Assembly: GCA_037447655.1 (NCBI GenBank)
Contig: JBBHKE010001504.1
Location: 126,001 to 190,000 of the forward strand
Reading direction: 5' to 3'
Length of the DNA stretch: 64,000 nt
Origin: Zygnema cylindricum
Taxonomy: Eukaryota > Streptophyta > Zygnematophyceae > Zygnematales > Zygnemataceae
Shown here: positions 1 through 10,439 of the stretch, piece after piece
Numbering within the stretch: position 1 is the first letter of the stretch
Layout of the letters: each line of letters starts with the position of its first letter
Program-made: the position numbers and the translations under genes
The notes under the pieces: generated by a model
Seen by the model: the letters and a program-made list of their open reading frames with translations, nothing else
What the model was told of the DNA's origin: nothing
The model's database searches: none

Positions 1-412
1 AAGTAGTATTACACATTAGGACTTCTTGTTTTCAATAATAATCGTTAGCACTAGTAACGATGGCAAGTGTATTTGCGTCCAATGTGACTCAAACATTATA
101 ACTTTTAACAACAGGGCTTGTAACTAAACAACGATAAATATTGCTAATAACCATAATTAAGAGAGTGTAATTCAATTAGTCATTTGGAGGAAATAATTAG
201 TATTAATTTTCTTTAAATTATTGCAATTTCTAGTGTTTTATATCGGGTAAAAAATTATCGCGATAAATTAGATATTTGATATGTCGAATATCAAACGGTC
301 AAAGGGCTCGATATATCGCTTCGGGACCAACAAAAATTATTGCAATATAGTTGGTAGGAAGTTGGGGTCCGTATATATTTGGAACGAAAAATAGTACGGC
401 AAATAGTACGGA

Positions 413-476
413 CCCCCCCCCCCCCCCCCCCCCTCCCCCCACTGAGGGCGCGCCACGAGGGGGGGGGGAGGGGGGG
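413..476. repeat. C-run and G-run in inverted arrangement
   Basis: A run of 21 C, one T and six C (413-440) is followed after 18 bases by ten G, one A and seven G (459-476). The two blocks are close to reverse complements and could pair as a hairpin. Each alone could form an i-motif or G-quadruplex. Run lengths of this kind are also prone to sequencing error. Confidence 0.8.
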
Positions 477-2830
477 CTTTTGGTTTTTTTTTTACCTAGC
501 ATCAACTTCAATATATCACGATAGAAATATATCGAATTATCGGCCGGTATCTCGGCTTAACATCGCGATATTGAGCTTCTCGATATATCGATTATCGGGT
601 ACTCAAAACCAGTTACATATCGAATATTGGCAAGGAGCCTTCGATACACGACACTAGCCATTACAATGTCCCATGGTAATTTAAATGAGGTTATCGTAAC
701 CCCATAAGTAGTCATTCACTATAAAAGAGATTGTATACAATGCTTTGTTAAGGGTTAGCAATCGCTTTAGACCGGAAGTATTGCATTGTTAGTGCTCGTT
801 ACAATAATACATAACCAACATACGTTCATTGTTATTAGTGCAATAATATGGTATGAATATATTGGGTATTTAAGTTGACACTGAGTTGTAGTGTTTAGAT
901 AACCCCTAATTTTCCGCGCCCTTTCCAAGGTCACATACGTTACATTAATAATCCTAATCGTAACTATGGTTTAGAATTTATATTTATACAACTTGGTGCA
1001 ACAACATGTTCCAATAATGAAACTTAATAGCATGTAATCAAAAAATTATTAAGGTTGCACGGTAGTATATAGATCGTAAACGAATAATTATTAAAAAAAT
1101 ACATCAAAGGACATAGTTATGATAATTAATGGTAAAATGTTGGTTTATGATACTCGCTATAACAAACATCCTCAATTGAACAAAATAATTTAATTACGTT
1201 TATGTTTAAGGTTTTGTTAAACATATGACAAGTTATGTTTTAACAATTCCTATAATTGTTCAACTGTACTATTTTTTATATTTGTTTTATTCAATAAGGA
1301 AATATCCATACAAATATATATAAAGCTAATCCCTGCGCAGTTTTTGACGTATGTGGTTGGTTACACAAGAGTGTGTCGAAGTAAATGAATGTACTTCGTT
1401 CAGTGTTTTTTTACACATGTGGATGGTTACCTAATAATTACTAATGAGATACATTGTAGTTATTGTCGCAATCACCCGCTTCTATAAAAATGGCCAACTA
1501 ACTTGGTAAAACAAATTTATGCGCAAAAAACAATAAACTTAATGCGACCTAAATAGTTTTGTTTGGGACGTGAACGGGTTGTTATTACAACAACACGGAC
1601 TAACATAGACGACATTCAATAGCGCGATCATATCCCTCTAGTTCAGTGTTTATTGTAACTCGGTACGCCAAGTTCGAACATAAATAGCCATGAAAGGAGC
1701 ATGCTTTATCGAAGGTCAACAGTGTCTTTCGCAACATTTAGTGTCTGGTACGATTCAATACAGTTGTAGCGTAAAACAATCATCGTAAAGAGTGTTGGAG
1801 TTATTTGGTTGTTAGTTAGTTCGTGTTAGCATGGAACAAGGCAACATGTTGAACATTAAAAAACTATGTGTTTGCTCTACCAATGTTGTTAACGAGATAA
1901 AAAAGCTAAAATAAAATTAAGATTACGCCCAAAATCCGAAAGCAACAACTAAAAAGAAATAGTCTATCTCCATTTAAAACATTGTTATGCGTAAGTTAAC
2001 CCGCGATTGCGCGTAACTCCTCTAAATATTTGAAACCTTCACAAATTTTGACATCTCCTTCGTCATCAAAGTCCCCATTTTGTTTTCCACTCTGCTTCAT
2101 TTACTGGTACTGTTTATTCACGTCTTTTAACTGCTTATTTACATCTATTTGCATCACAGGATGACTTCAAAAGTTTTTATTTTTATGGAAAGAAGCAGGT
2201 CGGAGTGCTCCGTCATGGTTGTCCCATATTAGAGGCATACAAACACTTCAAATTATGCTTCTGTAAAATCGTATTGTTACACATCCAGTTCATATTGTAC
2301 AGACTTTATGATTTCTTTCTATTGTGTTTGTTGTACAAAAAAACAAGCGAAAAAAAACATCAACGCATACGACTCAAAAGAAAGAAAAACCACACAATAG
2401 AGACTACAAACCATAGTTCAAAAGTAGGCGTTTTTATGGTAGGCCTTTGGTAGGAGCACAAAACTTGGTACAAAACTCGCGCAGAGTAGGCATACTGTAT
2501 GTGTGTGCGTTTGTGCACACTTTTGTACGAACGTACGAATCTGACGTATGATCATAGTTCAGCGCACGCCGCTGGACGAAATTTCAGCGAACTGACACAG
2601 CGTAGGATGAGTTGTGTTATGGGCTTTTCATGCGATCTTCTTACATCGCTACTTTGATCAGCGACCGTCCGATCGTCCAAATCTGACGGTTTAAATAAAA
2701 ATAACCTCAAAACTCACAAATTTTATTTATTTTTGTCCGAATGTTTTTTAAAATTTAGACATGACGTTTAATTCTCTATCGATCGATGTGCAACTCAACC
2801 CTGTTACTATTTTTTTTCATTTTGCGACCA

Positions 2831-2889
2831 ATACAATATGGGTCTTACGGTCATATTGTATGTTTTACATACAATAGGCATATTGTATG
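2831..2889. repeat. Two adjacent short hairpins sharing an arm motif
   Basis: The first hairpin has perfect 10-bp arms, ATACAATATG at 2831-2840 and CATATTGTAT at 2852-2861, with an 11-base loop. The second has perfect 9-bp arms, CATACAATA at 2868-2876 and TATTGTATG at 2881-2889, with the loop GGCA. Both use the same ATACAATA core. This could be the end of a small MITE-like element, but I see no matching partner end. Confidence 0.7.
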
Positions 2890-4191
2890 GGCCTACTTTC
2901 ACCTACTTTTGAACTATGCTACAAATAAAGAAAAAGTATAAAAAAAAGAGGAAACGAAGTTTATGTACTTATCTCACATGCATATCCTTGCAAATTAAAC
3001 AACAAGAGATATAATGAGACAAAAACCAATAGTGATATTGATAACAAAAAAAAAATCTGGAAACCGAGAAGATAAAAAAAAAACACCAAATGGTGTTCCC
3101 AGACCTTCAACTTGTAAGAAAGAGCAATTGAAAACCAAATGTTTAGAGTCGATAACTAAGACGACAAAAAACCGAACCTACTCAAAGTACAATTTTAATC
3201 CCTTCTGTTTCGCGAATACACAAAAGAAAATCTTCCTCCTTATGTTCACTGCAGCTTCCTCCCAGGCTCTAAAAACCCATCACAAAAAAACACAATTGCT
3301 CCCTTCCTCCCTCCCTCCCTCCCCCCTTTGCATTTTCCCCGTAAACCTGCCAGACCTCGCTCGATAAATCAAAATTTCCCGAGAAAAAATGCCACAATAT
3401 CATTTTCAGTACACAAATGAAAATATGATTGACAGAAAATAAAATCCCTCTACCTGAATACCTCAAAATCCCAAAAAACCTATCCAATACCTCCTGAAAT
3501 TTTCGCTTTCCGCTGTGTCTCCGCTGCAAACTTTTTTCACCACTGCCCGAACTTTTCCTCCTCTCTCAAATTCCGATTGCTGCTCCGATCTTATGGTACA
3601 GAAGAAAAGAAAAATGTTTTTCAAAATCTTGTCCCCACTCTCCCAAAAAAAGACGAAAAATAAAAGTAAAACATAAGCCACGCTTGAAAGTGAAGTGAGA
3701 ACTGGTTCTATGCACTAACTGTTTACACGGAGCTCCGCCGCAGAAAACTGTACAGCCTTTAAATGTGAGAGTTGAAAAACATTTTTTTTTCCCGACCGCC
3801 GTTTGTATTCCACCTTGCAAATGATCATGCAGTAAAAAAAAAGAAATACGAAAAAAAAAAAAAAAGAGAATTGCTTTTGCAGTAAAAAAAAAAACCTGGG
3901 CGTTATCCTCGTTCAACAAAAATTATCGTCGAATGAAATTGTCCAATTCGTTTCCTTCGTCAAAACCTCAAAACTGTCCATAAAAAATGATACCAAATAA
4001 AACTCAACTCTAAAAAAAAAGTTCCCGTCGAATGTAATCGTTCCATTTGTCCCCTTAAACTTCCGTAAAAAATATAATCCCGGAATCTCGACTCCAAAAA
4101 CCTCTTAAAAATACAATCGAAGCACAAATCCAAATATCCCAATAACAGACCGTACTCCTCAAACCAACCCTTGCCAATCCTCCGCCCTCCT

Positions 4192-4245
4192 CTCCCTCCA
4201 CTCCCTCCACTCCCTCCACTCCCTCCACTCCCTCCACCCCCTTCC
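4192..4245. repeat. 9-bp minisatellite, six perfect copies
   Basis: Six head-to-tail copies of CTCCCTCCA lie just downstream of the zinc-finger gene (which is on the minus strand). They continue the CT-rich composition of that gene's plus strand. Confidence 0.9.
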
Positions 4246-4392
4246 CACCCTCTCACTCGCTGTTCCCCCTCCTGAAAAATAACTTTTGCCCTTTAATGAC
4301 ATGCTTTTGAGACATTCCTCCCCTGATTCCAGCTCCTCTCTCACACTCTCACTCTCTCTCCCTCTCTCTTGCGCGCGCTCTCTCTTCCCTCC

Positions 4393-6071
4393 TCAGGCAT
4401 TGGCCCAAGGACAGCTGTACGGACCAGCCTCCTCCCTCCAGGCCCAAGTCCGAGCCTCTCCCGAACCTGCCAGTCCCGCGAGAGAAGGAATCGAGGGTCG
4501 CATGTTTCCCGAACCTGTTCTCGACAAATTCCCTACCGAATTTTTATACACATTGTTGGACTCCTGTCCTCCTTCTCCTCCTCCTCCTCTCTCGCTTTCT
4601 CTCTCTCTTTCGCTCTCCCTCTCCCTTTCTTCTCTCCCTTCTCGTTCGTAGTCGGCCAAGGCTTTCATATCCAAATGGTGTTGACGGACTTTTCTCTCCC
4701 TCTCTCTCTCCCTCTCCCTCTCCCTTTCTCTGTCCCTGCCTCTCTCCCTCTCCCTTTCTCTGTCCCTGCCTCTCTCCCTCTCCCTCTCCGTTTCCATGGC
4801 CTGTCTTTGCATGTGAGCCTGGAGTAACTGAGAACGGAATTGGGAGTCCAGTTCCATGCGACACTGCTGTTGAACCGCCTGAAGATCTAAAGCCTGGAGT
4901 CCCGCGACCAGATCCGACAAATCGACCGTACGGTTTTTTGTCTGTTGCGAAAGCGAGGGCGAGGAGGGAGAGTGTACGGAGAGAGGAGAGGAACACGAGG
5001 CGGCCGCCGCTTGAAGGAGAGCCAGACGGTGAGTGGAGGGAGAGAGAGAGGCGCCGTAGGGAGAGGAGAGAGAGGAGAGGGAGGAGAGGGACTCGAGAGA
5101 GAGGCCGCCCATCCCTCCCGGTATCGCCAGGGCCGGGAGAGAGAGGAACCTCTCCAGAGACCCTTGTCTCGTTGTCCCGGCCGTACTATTTTGTCCTATT
5201 CCGCTCGTACTTCTCCACAGCCGGCTATGAAGAGGGAGGGGGGGAGATGAAGACGAGAGAGAGGAAGGCCCTCGTCCTCTCCCTCCTCTATCCCTCGGAG
5301 ATCCCAGATTCATAGCCCTCGGTGTGGACGCCTCAGAACCTTCTCCTCCCCCTCCACCTCCCCCTTCTCCTCCTCCTCCGCCCGATTCACCCTCCCCTCT
5401 CTCCCCTTCCACCACCCCCCTTTCTAATTCCTCTCCCGATTTCTCTTCCGTGCCCCCTCCCACCTCCCTTCCCTCTCCCACTCTTTCCAGCTCCCCTCCC
5501 ATCCTCTCTCCTTCCTCCATCCCCAACATCCCTCCTCCCATCTCCCCTCCCTCTCGCTTTCCTCCCATCTCCCCTCCCCCCTCCCCTCCCCCTTCCCATC
5601 CCAACTCACCCACTTCCCCGCATCCTCTCTCCTCCTCCATCCCACCTCGCCTCCTCCCACCCCTCCCTCCCCCTCCCTCCCTCCCCCTCCCCCACCCCTC
5701 CCCTCCCTTCCCTCCCCTTCCCCTCCTCCCCTCCCTCCCCTCTCCCTCCTCCTCCCCTTCCCCGTGTGCGAAAAAGCACACCCTCCTCCTACACCCCCCC
5801 CCCCTCCCTGCACATCTCCGTCCTGTACCTCCCCGGGTGCAGCCACGCTCGAACACCCCGTGCGCCATCGGGCACGCCTCCCCCCCTGCGGCAGCCCCCC
5901 CGCCTGAAGTCTGCGCAGGGGCGGCTCCCGTAGCGGTGCGTGCGCGGGTCGCGGCGGCGGGCGCGCTCGCCCAGATGCGCGAAGGGGCAGGGCCGCCCAG
6001 TCGTGCGCGCGGGCGAGCGAGGCAGCGGCGGACTTTGAACTCGAACATCAGGAAGTGGGGGGAGGAGTACA

Positions 6072-6148
<77 letters not shown>

Positions 6149-6844
6149 AGGGGGGGGGGGGGGGGGGGGGGGAGGGTGGGGAGGGGGAGGGGGGGGGGGG
6201 GGGGGAGGGGGGGGGAGGGAAGGGTTGGAAGGGGAGGGGAGAGAGAGGGAGGAAGGATTGGAGGATGTGGAAGTAGGGAGAGGATTAGGGGAGAAGTGGG
6301 AGAGAGGGGAAGGGGAGAGAGGGGAAGGGGAAAAGGGGTGTTGGGAGAGGGACTGTGGGTGGGGGAGGGGGAGGGAGAGGGAGTGGTAGAGGCGGGAGGG
6401 GAAGGAATGAGGGGGGATGTGGTGAGAGGAGGGGGAGAAGGGAGGGGGGGAGAAGGGGGAAGGGGAGTGAGGGGAGTAAGGGGAGGGGAAGTCTTCTGGA
6501 GGGGGAAGGTTGGAGGGGAGGAAGCGGGAGAGGTTGGCGAGTTCTGGGGGAAGGCGGGGGGAGGAGAGAGAAGAAAAGGGAGGCGAGTTCGGGGAGTGAG
6601 GAGGCAGAGGGCATTCGAGGGGAGAGAGATGAAAGGTCGAAGGAGAGAGAGAGTAGGAGAGGGAGACAGAATGGGGGGGCTCTTCGAGAGGGAGGGAGGG
6701 AGCGGGAAGGGAATGGTGGCGGCGAAGATGGTGGGGGTGGTTGGGGGGGAGGCGGAGATAGAGAGGGTAGTCGAGCAGGGAGGAGGAGGAGGAGGGGAAA
6801 GTGTCGAAAGGAGCCGAGGGAAGCGGGAATTCTCTGTCGCCCAT
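4393..6844 (-). CDS. CCCH tandem zinc-finger protein (plant RR-TZF type), reading frame broken
   Basis: RR-TZF proteins bind AU-rich RNA and act in mRNA decay and stress or hormone responses. The conserved core lies at about 5764-6094. A short Tyr-Ser-Ser motif leads into Met-Phe-Glu-Phe-Lys-Val (6046-6031), then the arginine-rich Cys/His segment, RRRDPR, then finger 1 (C-x7-C-x5-C-x3-H), a 16-residue linker with WLHP and RYRTEMC, and finger 2 (C-x5-C-x4-C-x3-H, ending CFFAH). All ligands are present but are spread over three frames by about five 1-base changes. Downstream, Ser-rich sequence and a Leu/Gln helix segment (about 5330-4780) resemble the C-terminal part of the family, followed by Arg-Glu repeats coded by CTCTCC repeats. 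The start is uncertain. The ATG at 6844 opens a Ser/Pro-rich frame, and no ankyrin repeats are seen, as in short RR-TZFs. The stop at 4393 belongs to one frame only. It is either a decaying gene or a real gene with homopolymer sequencing errors. Confidence 0.8.
5322..5793. repeat. Pyrimidine-rich block (plus strand), purine on coding strand
   Basis: Almost continuous C and T on the plus strand, made of CCCTCC and CTCCTC variants. On the coding (minus) strand this lies just after the second zinc finger and would encode Gly/Glu/Arg-rich sequence in any frame. All long open frames here on either strand are products of this composition. Confidence 0.85.
5764..6060 (-). other. CCCH tandem zinc-finger domain with five small indels
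   Basis: Read against the family's fixed spacing, the minus strand shows an extra base near 6021, an extra C opposite 5990-5992, one base too many in the run of seven at 5880-5886, one base missing (or two extra) near 5843-5850, and one too many in the run of eleven at 5794-5804. With these allowed for, both fingers have canonical spacing and every Cys and His ligand. The residue before WLHP, usually Cys, falls at the damaged codon and cannot be read. Four of the five changes are +1 in, or next to, short or long C/G runs. Confidence 0.8.
6072..6172. repeat. Giant G homopolymers: 48, 28 and 23 G
   Basis: G6072-6119 (48), A6120, G6121-6148 (28), A6149, G6150-6172 (23). On the coding strand of the zinc-finger gene this is poly-C directly upstream of the conserved Tyr-Ser-Ser motif. 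It would encode polyproline whatever the frame. It is a strong G-quadruplex candidate. Homopolymers this long are rarely reported accurately, so the lengths should be treated as approximate. Confidence 0.9.
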
Positions 6845-7005
6845 TGGGTCAAAATCGAAAGAAATAAAAACAATAATATAAAGGGCCTAAGAAGTGAAAA
6901 AAAGTGTTGAAGCAGTATGATTCGCGAGAGGTAGAGGAGGGAGAAAGGGAGAGAGGGAGAGAAGGGGGAGAGAGAGGGAGAAGAGAGAGAGAGAGAGGCA
7001 GGACG
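6173..7005. repeat. Purine-rich block (plus strand) upstream of the finger domain
   Basis: Mostly G and A on the plus strand, so CT-rich on the coding strand of the zinc-finger gene. It mirrors the block at 5322-5793: the strand carrying purines switches at the finger domain. It may be a Ser/Pro-rich N-terminal coding part plus 5' leader, or non-coding. I see no conserved motif in it. An AT-rich gap at about 6845-6915 includes the ATG-proximal leader of the gene. Confidence 0.8.
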
Positions 7006-7249
7006 TTGTAAAAAAGGTCGTATGACTGCGAAACCGGGAGCGAATTCCCTTCGAAGGGGAGACTTAGCCGCTTTGACCCGCGGCTCCGAAAAATTAGACG
7101 GCAAATTTTGCGACGGCAGGCTTTCCGGACGGCCGAATTTCCGACGGCCGAATTGGCGACCGGCAGAGGCGGGAGGTTCTGGATAAAGGAAAATCGCAAC
7201 GACTCGAAAGTGACGCAATTTGGTGAAGGCCGCCCCTTTGAGGCGAAGG

Positions 7250-7800
7250 CTAACGGATGGCTGACGTGGCATTACGACAAAAACGACAGGGGTTGAAAAA
7301 GGTCGTACACCTGCCGTGATCTCGGCGGGCCAATGGCAGGAAACAATTGCACATACGGTTTCCAGGTGGGAAGGGAGAAACGCTGTGCACGTGGGGAAGA
7401 TCTATACGGAGAAGATTGGGCGGTTATCGGAAAATATTAAAATATGACTCAGGAAGACGGTAAAAATATAGTTCAACGGTGGAGATCTGACGGCCGGAGC
7501 ATGCGGGGGGAATTTAGACAACATCTGGACTGTTCGCATGCAGTCCGGGCAGCCAGCCGACAAATACGTGGTACTTTGAGTCGGAAGTTTTGTCGGTGAC
7601 TGCACTAAACGACAAAATAAAAGATGTCAACTTCCGGCAAATTAGATTGTGCCACTTGTTAATTTCCACGTGAACAAAATTTTTGCGATACTTACGGTTA
7701 TGAATCAGCAGTAAATATCTGTAACGCAATACGACAAACATTTTGGACAGCAAGAAACATCGCACCAAATCCGTACGTGATAAACTTGCCACGTGGCATA
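7250..7800 (-). promoter_or_regulatory. Cluster of ACGT / G-box motifs upstream of the zinc-finger gene
   Basis: The zinc-finger gene reads leftwards, so this is its upstream region. It contains CACGTG at 7388-7393, 7667-7672 and 7790-7795, the last inside the 10-bp palindrome GCCACGTGGC, plus TACGTG at 7565-7570 and GACGTGGC near 7263. G-box/ABRE motifs are bound by plant bZIP and bHLH factors, and many RR-TZF genes respond to ABA or light. The promoter role is inferred from position and motif density only. No TATA box or transcription start was identified. Confidence 0.35.
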
Positions 7801-8994
7801 AAACCCTGACATCCGGCCGGCAGCGGGGCCCTCCATGCACGGGGAAAACGGATAACGATAACCGCCGGATAACGGGAAAGTCTGTCGAGTGTGGGCACGC
7901 AAAAAATGTTCGCATGCGGTCTGGAAAAGCTCGACTTAACACGGGGTACTCGTGAAAAATCTAAAAAACCATCTTTTTTATGGTGTCTTTTTAAGTTCCC
8001 ATTCTCTTTGACTAGAGACACGTATCGTATCGATTTTCATTTGGCTACGGATAGCAAAAAACGTATCGCATATCGTATTGCAGAAATCCCCTGATACTCA
8101 ATATCGCGATATTCCATACGGCAAGGCATGGTATGTGTATTTTTAAAGTTGAAGACAAAGGTTTACAGCAAGGTTTTTACCATCTGGGTGATTCGTGCGA
8201 ACAACAGATTTGGTAGTGCCCATACAATATGCATATAGTACGAGTGCACACTAGGAATAAGACATCACTTTTAGCAATATGGTTTATGTTTTTTTGGAGG
8301 CAACAATTTATAAGGGAAAAGCCCAAAAATTATGCATACCTATCACGAACAAACCAAGAAAATAAAATTGTGGGCGTTAGTAAAATGATCGAACGTATAT
8401 ATAATGGTAGCGCTAGTAAAACAATCAATCGCATATTAAATGGTACCCTATCATTAGACCTTTTTATTTAGGTTCGTCCATTTGGATCACAATCTAATAC
8501 AGTAGTGCAACACAACCCTAACTTTTGTCCAGCAGCCTACGCAATGTAGGTTTTTCACAGTGTAAAAAAAAAACTCCCAACAACCTACAAAAAGGATATC
8601 CCACGGTCTCCCAACAACCTACAAAAAGGATATCCCACGGTCTTACATGCACACACAGGTGAACTAATACATAACGTGATAAGGGTTACCAAGCATCACA
8701 ATTTGCCACATTAGCCACCGTGCATTTTTTGGGTATTATTGCATTCAAATATCTAAAGAAACCATTAACACCTTGCCTTAGTTTACCGTCCCCCTCTTGA
8801 ACTCCGCGCACTGTTCACTCCGGTAGAAGTGGCATTGGGGGTTCCCTCCATTGCGTTCGCTCAGTACTTGAGCCAAAGGGCAATATGCTCAGTCGTGGGC
8901 GCGAGCACTAATGCAACATAAATATTGGATTTGGACACGTGGAAGGGGGAGAGGGGTGCGGGGAGGGGAGGGGTAGATAGAGGAAAGAGGGGTG
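7296..8994. other. Unassigned region, no gene recognised
   Basis: Apart from the ACGT motifs before 7800, this stretch shows no coding signal. It holds a 34-bp tandem duplication at 8574-8641, a patch rich in TATCG words at about 8020-8120, and purine-rich sequence at 8940-8994 that abuts the left end of the family E element. The purine-rich edge resembles the purine-rich DNA at 18853 onward on the other side of that element, consistent with one target tract split by the insertion. Confidence 0.5.
8574..8641. repeat. Perfect 34-bp tandem duplication
   Basis: Two identical adjacent copies (8574-8607, 8608-8641) starting CTCCCAACAACC and ending CCCACGGT. No coding or transposon context is visible. 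Confidence 0.95.
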
Positions 8995-9546
8995 TGTAAT
9001 TCTATGGGCTCCCTCTCCCCTTATAGAATTCGCAGATCCAAAGAAGCTTATCTAGATAGTGCCGACTCCAAGTTGATATAAACCCAAATGAGTAACACCT
9101 TGACAATCAGAACCCCAATACAACTTCACCCCAGTGAAATAAGACTTTCTGTGTGCTCAGTTCCCTTACATACTGCAAAGTTAGAATATGAGTTTTGGAT
9201 AACATTCCCCACTTTGAATTTCCTTTAGAAATACAGCCATCCTGGCAGACATAAACTCTGACCAACTAGACCCCTGTGTAGCCTGGACTCCCTTGAGTCC
9301 GCAGCAAAAATAATCACTGAAAATGGTCAACCGAGTGAGTTGATATTAAATGGCAAAGTCTGCCAATTTATATAGATGCTCTCTAGGAGAGAGGCGACTA
9401 CCTACCAGAAATATTCTAAGTCCTAAAACGCCTCTCTAAGCCCCCTAGTACTGAGGTACTAACTAATCATATGATTGTACCGTACAAGAAAGTACAGGTG
9501 TTGGAGTACTTACTGTACGGTCCTTGTAAGACATCGCCATAATGTG
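8995..9546 (-). repeat. Family E left LTR (3' LTR, inner half deleted)
   Basis: Aligns with 11392-11890: both share the AATTCTATGGGCTCC end and similar sequence over about 500 bp. It then jumps to RNase H sequence at about 9547, so the inner half of the LTR and the end of pol were removed by one deletion. Begins TGTAATTC. The partner copy begins TATAATTC. Confidence 0.8.
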
Positions 9547-10092
9547 AAAAAGGTCAATTAGTTGAGCTGAAATAAATATTGCATCTTGTTGATCACACAT
9601 TTTATTTAGCATCCCACTTTTCATAAATCCGAACAAAGATTTTATCCACCTCTTCTCTTTTCTATCCACACAAAATCCAAATTCCCGCTTGCAGTTCAAA
9701 CTGCTAGTCCCATCCCCAATTTGCAACACATACCTAGATGCTAACCCTTTTACAAGCGCATTTTCATAGATGGCATCACTCCCATTGGTGATGTCAAAAC
9801 CATTACCGCCCAAATTTATCCTTAAATCAAGAGTCCCCACTAAGTTCCTTATAAAATCTACGTCTTCAGTACTCATATATTTATCCATGATAATTACCCC
9901 ATTTTCTAGACTTTCCTCACTCTCTCCCATGGAATTCTTTCCACTATCACTTTCTAATTTTATTCCCAATAAATATTTCTCTTCCCCTAAACCTTTCATT
10001 AAATATTCGTGTTCTCCCCTATCCTTTAAAACCCCCTCTAGATTCACTTCCCCCCTTTCCTCGGAATCTGAAGAAGTCCCCTTTCCGACCAA
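9547..10092 (-). pseudogene. Family E fused RT end / RNase H remnant
   Basis: A frame from 10092 carries remnants of the end of copia reverse transcriptase (a Lys-Tyr-Leu-Leu-Gly-Ile segment matching the conserved Tyr-Ile-Leu-Gly-Ile of family A), then a linker, then an RNase H piece (Leu-Val-Gly-Thr, Gly-Gly, a Ser-Asp catalytic site and Cys-Asp-Gln-Gln matching the Cys-Asp-Asn-Gln motif). Segments between are deleted without closing the frame, giving about 209 codons, the last of which are LTR. The glutamate motif of RNase H is not recognisable. It cannot be an active enzyme. Confidence 0.7.
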
Positions 10093-10439
10093 TTTACTGT
10101 TTCCAAAATATCTATAAAATTATCCTGATTATTTTTATTTTTTCCCTTTTCAATTATGGATCCTTGATTTGACTTTCTCATTTCTAAGTCTTACTTTCTA
10201 CACTCCTTGACATTCTCCCCATGTCTAACTTCCTCAAGTACCTCCCTTCCCTTTACTTCCCTTATCCCTCCAAAAGCACATTGTTGCTTTCATGGAATTT
10301 GTGTGTGATTATCTCTATACCCCATACTAATGATGTGAAGAAGCTCCAAAATTTCTTCATCCTCATTCTCGTCTTCCCTTTCTTCCTCCTCATTCACATT
10401 CCAACTTCTAATTTCTTACAACCAAAGGCACTCCTCCAT

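Larger units (their letters stand above)
1..4390. other. Gene-poor AT-rich flank, no gene recognised
   Basis: No reading frame in this stretch resembles a known protein. The longest ones are low-complexity shadows of A-runs or CT-runs. It contains a C-run/G-run pair near 413-476, a pair of short hairpins near 2831-2889, CT-rich microsatellite sequence around 3300-3330, A-runs around 3790-3890 and a 9-bp minisatellite at 4192-4245. Sequences rich in the palindromes TATCGCGATA and TCGATATATCGA occur at about 250-640. No LTR, primer-binding site or transposon coding was recognised. The last few hundred bases may include the 3' flank of the zinc-finger gene that follows on the minus strand. Confidence 0.5.

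Noticed and set aside
4393-7272. A 959-codon minus-strand ORF, and a 528-codon plus-strand ORF over the same bases, as real proteins
   Set aside because: They stay open because the DNA is almost free of A/T stops. The conserved zinc-finger residues are spread over three frames, so neither long frame is the true product.
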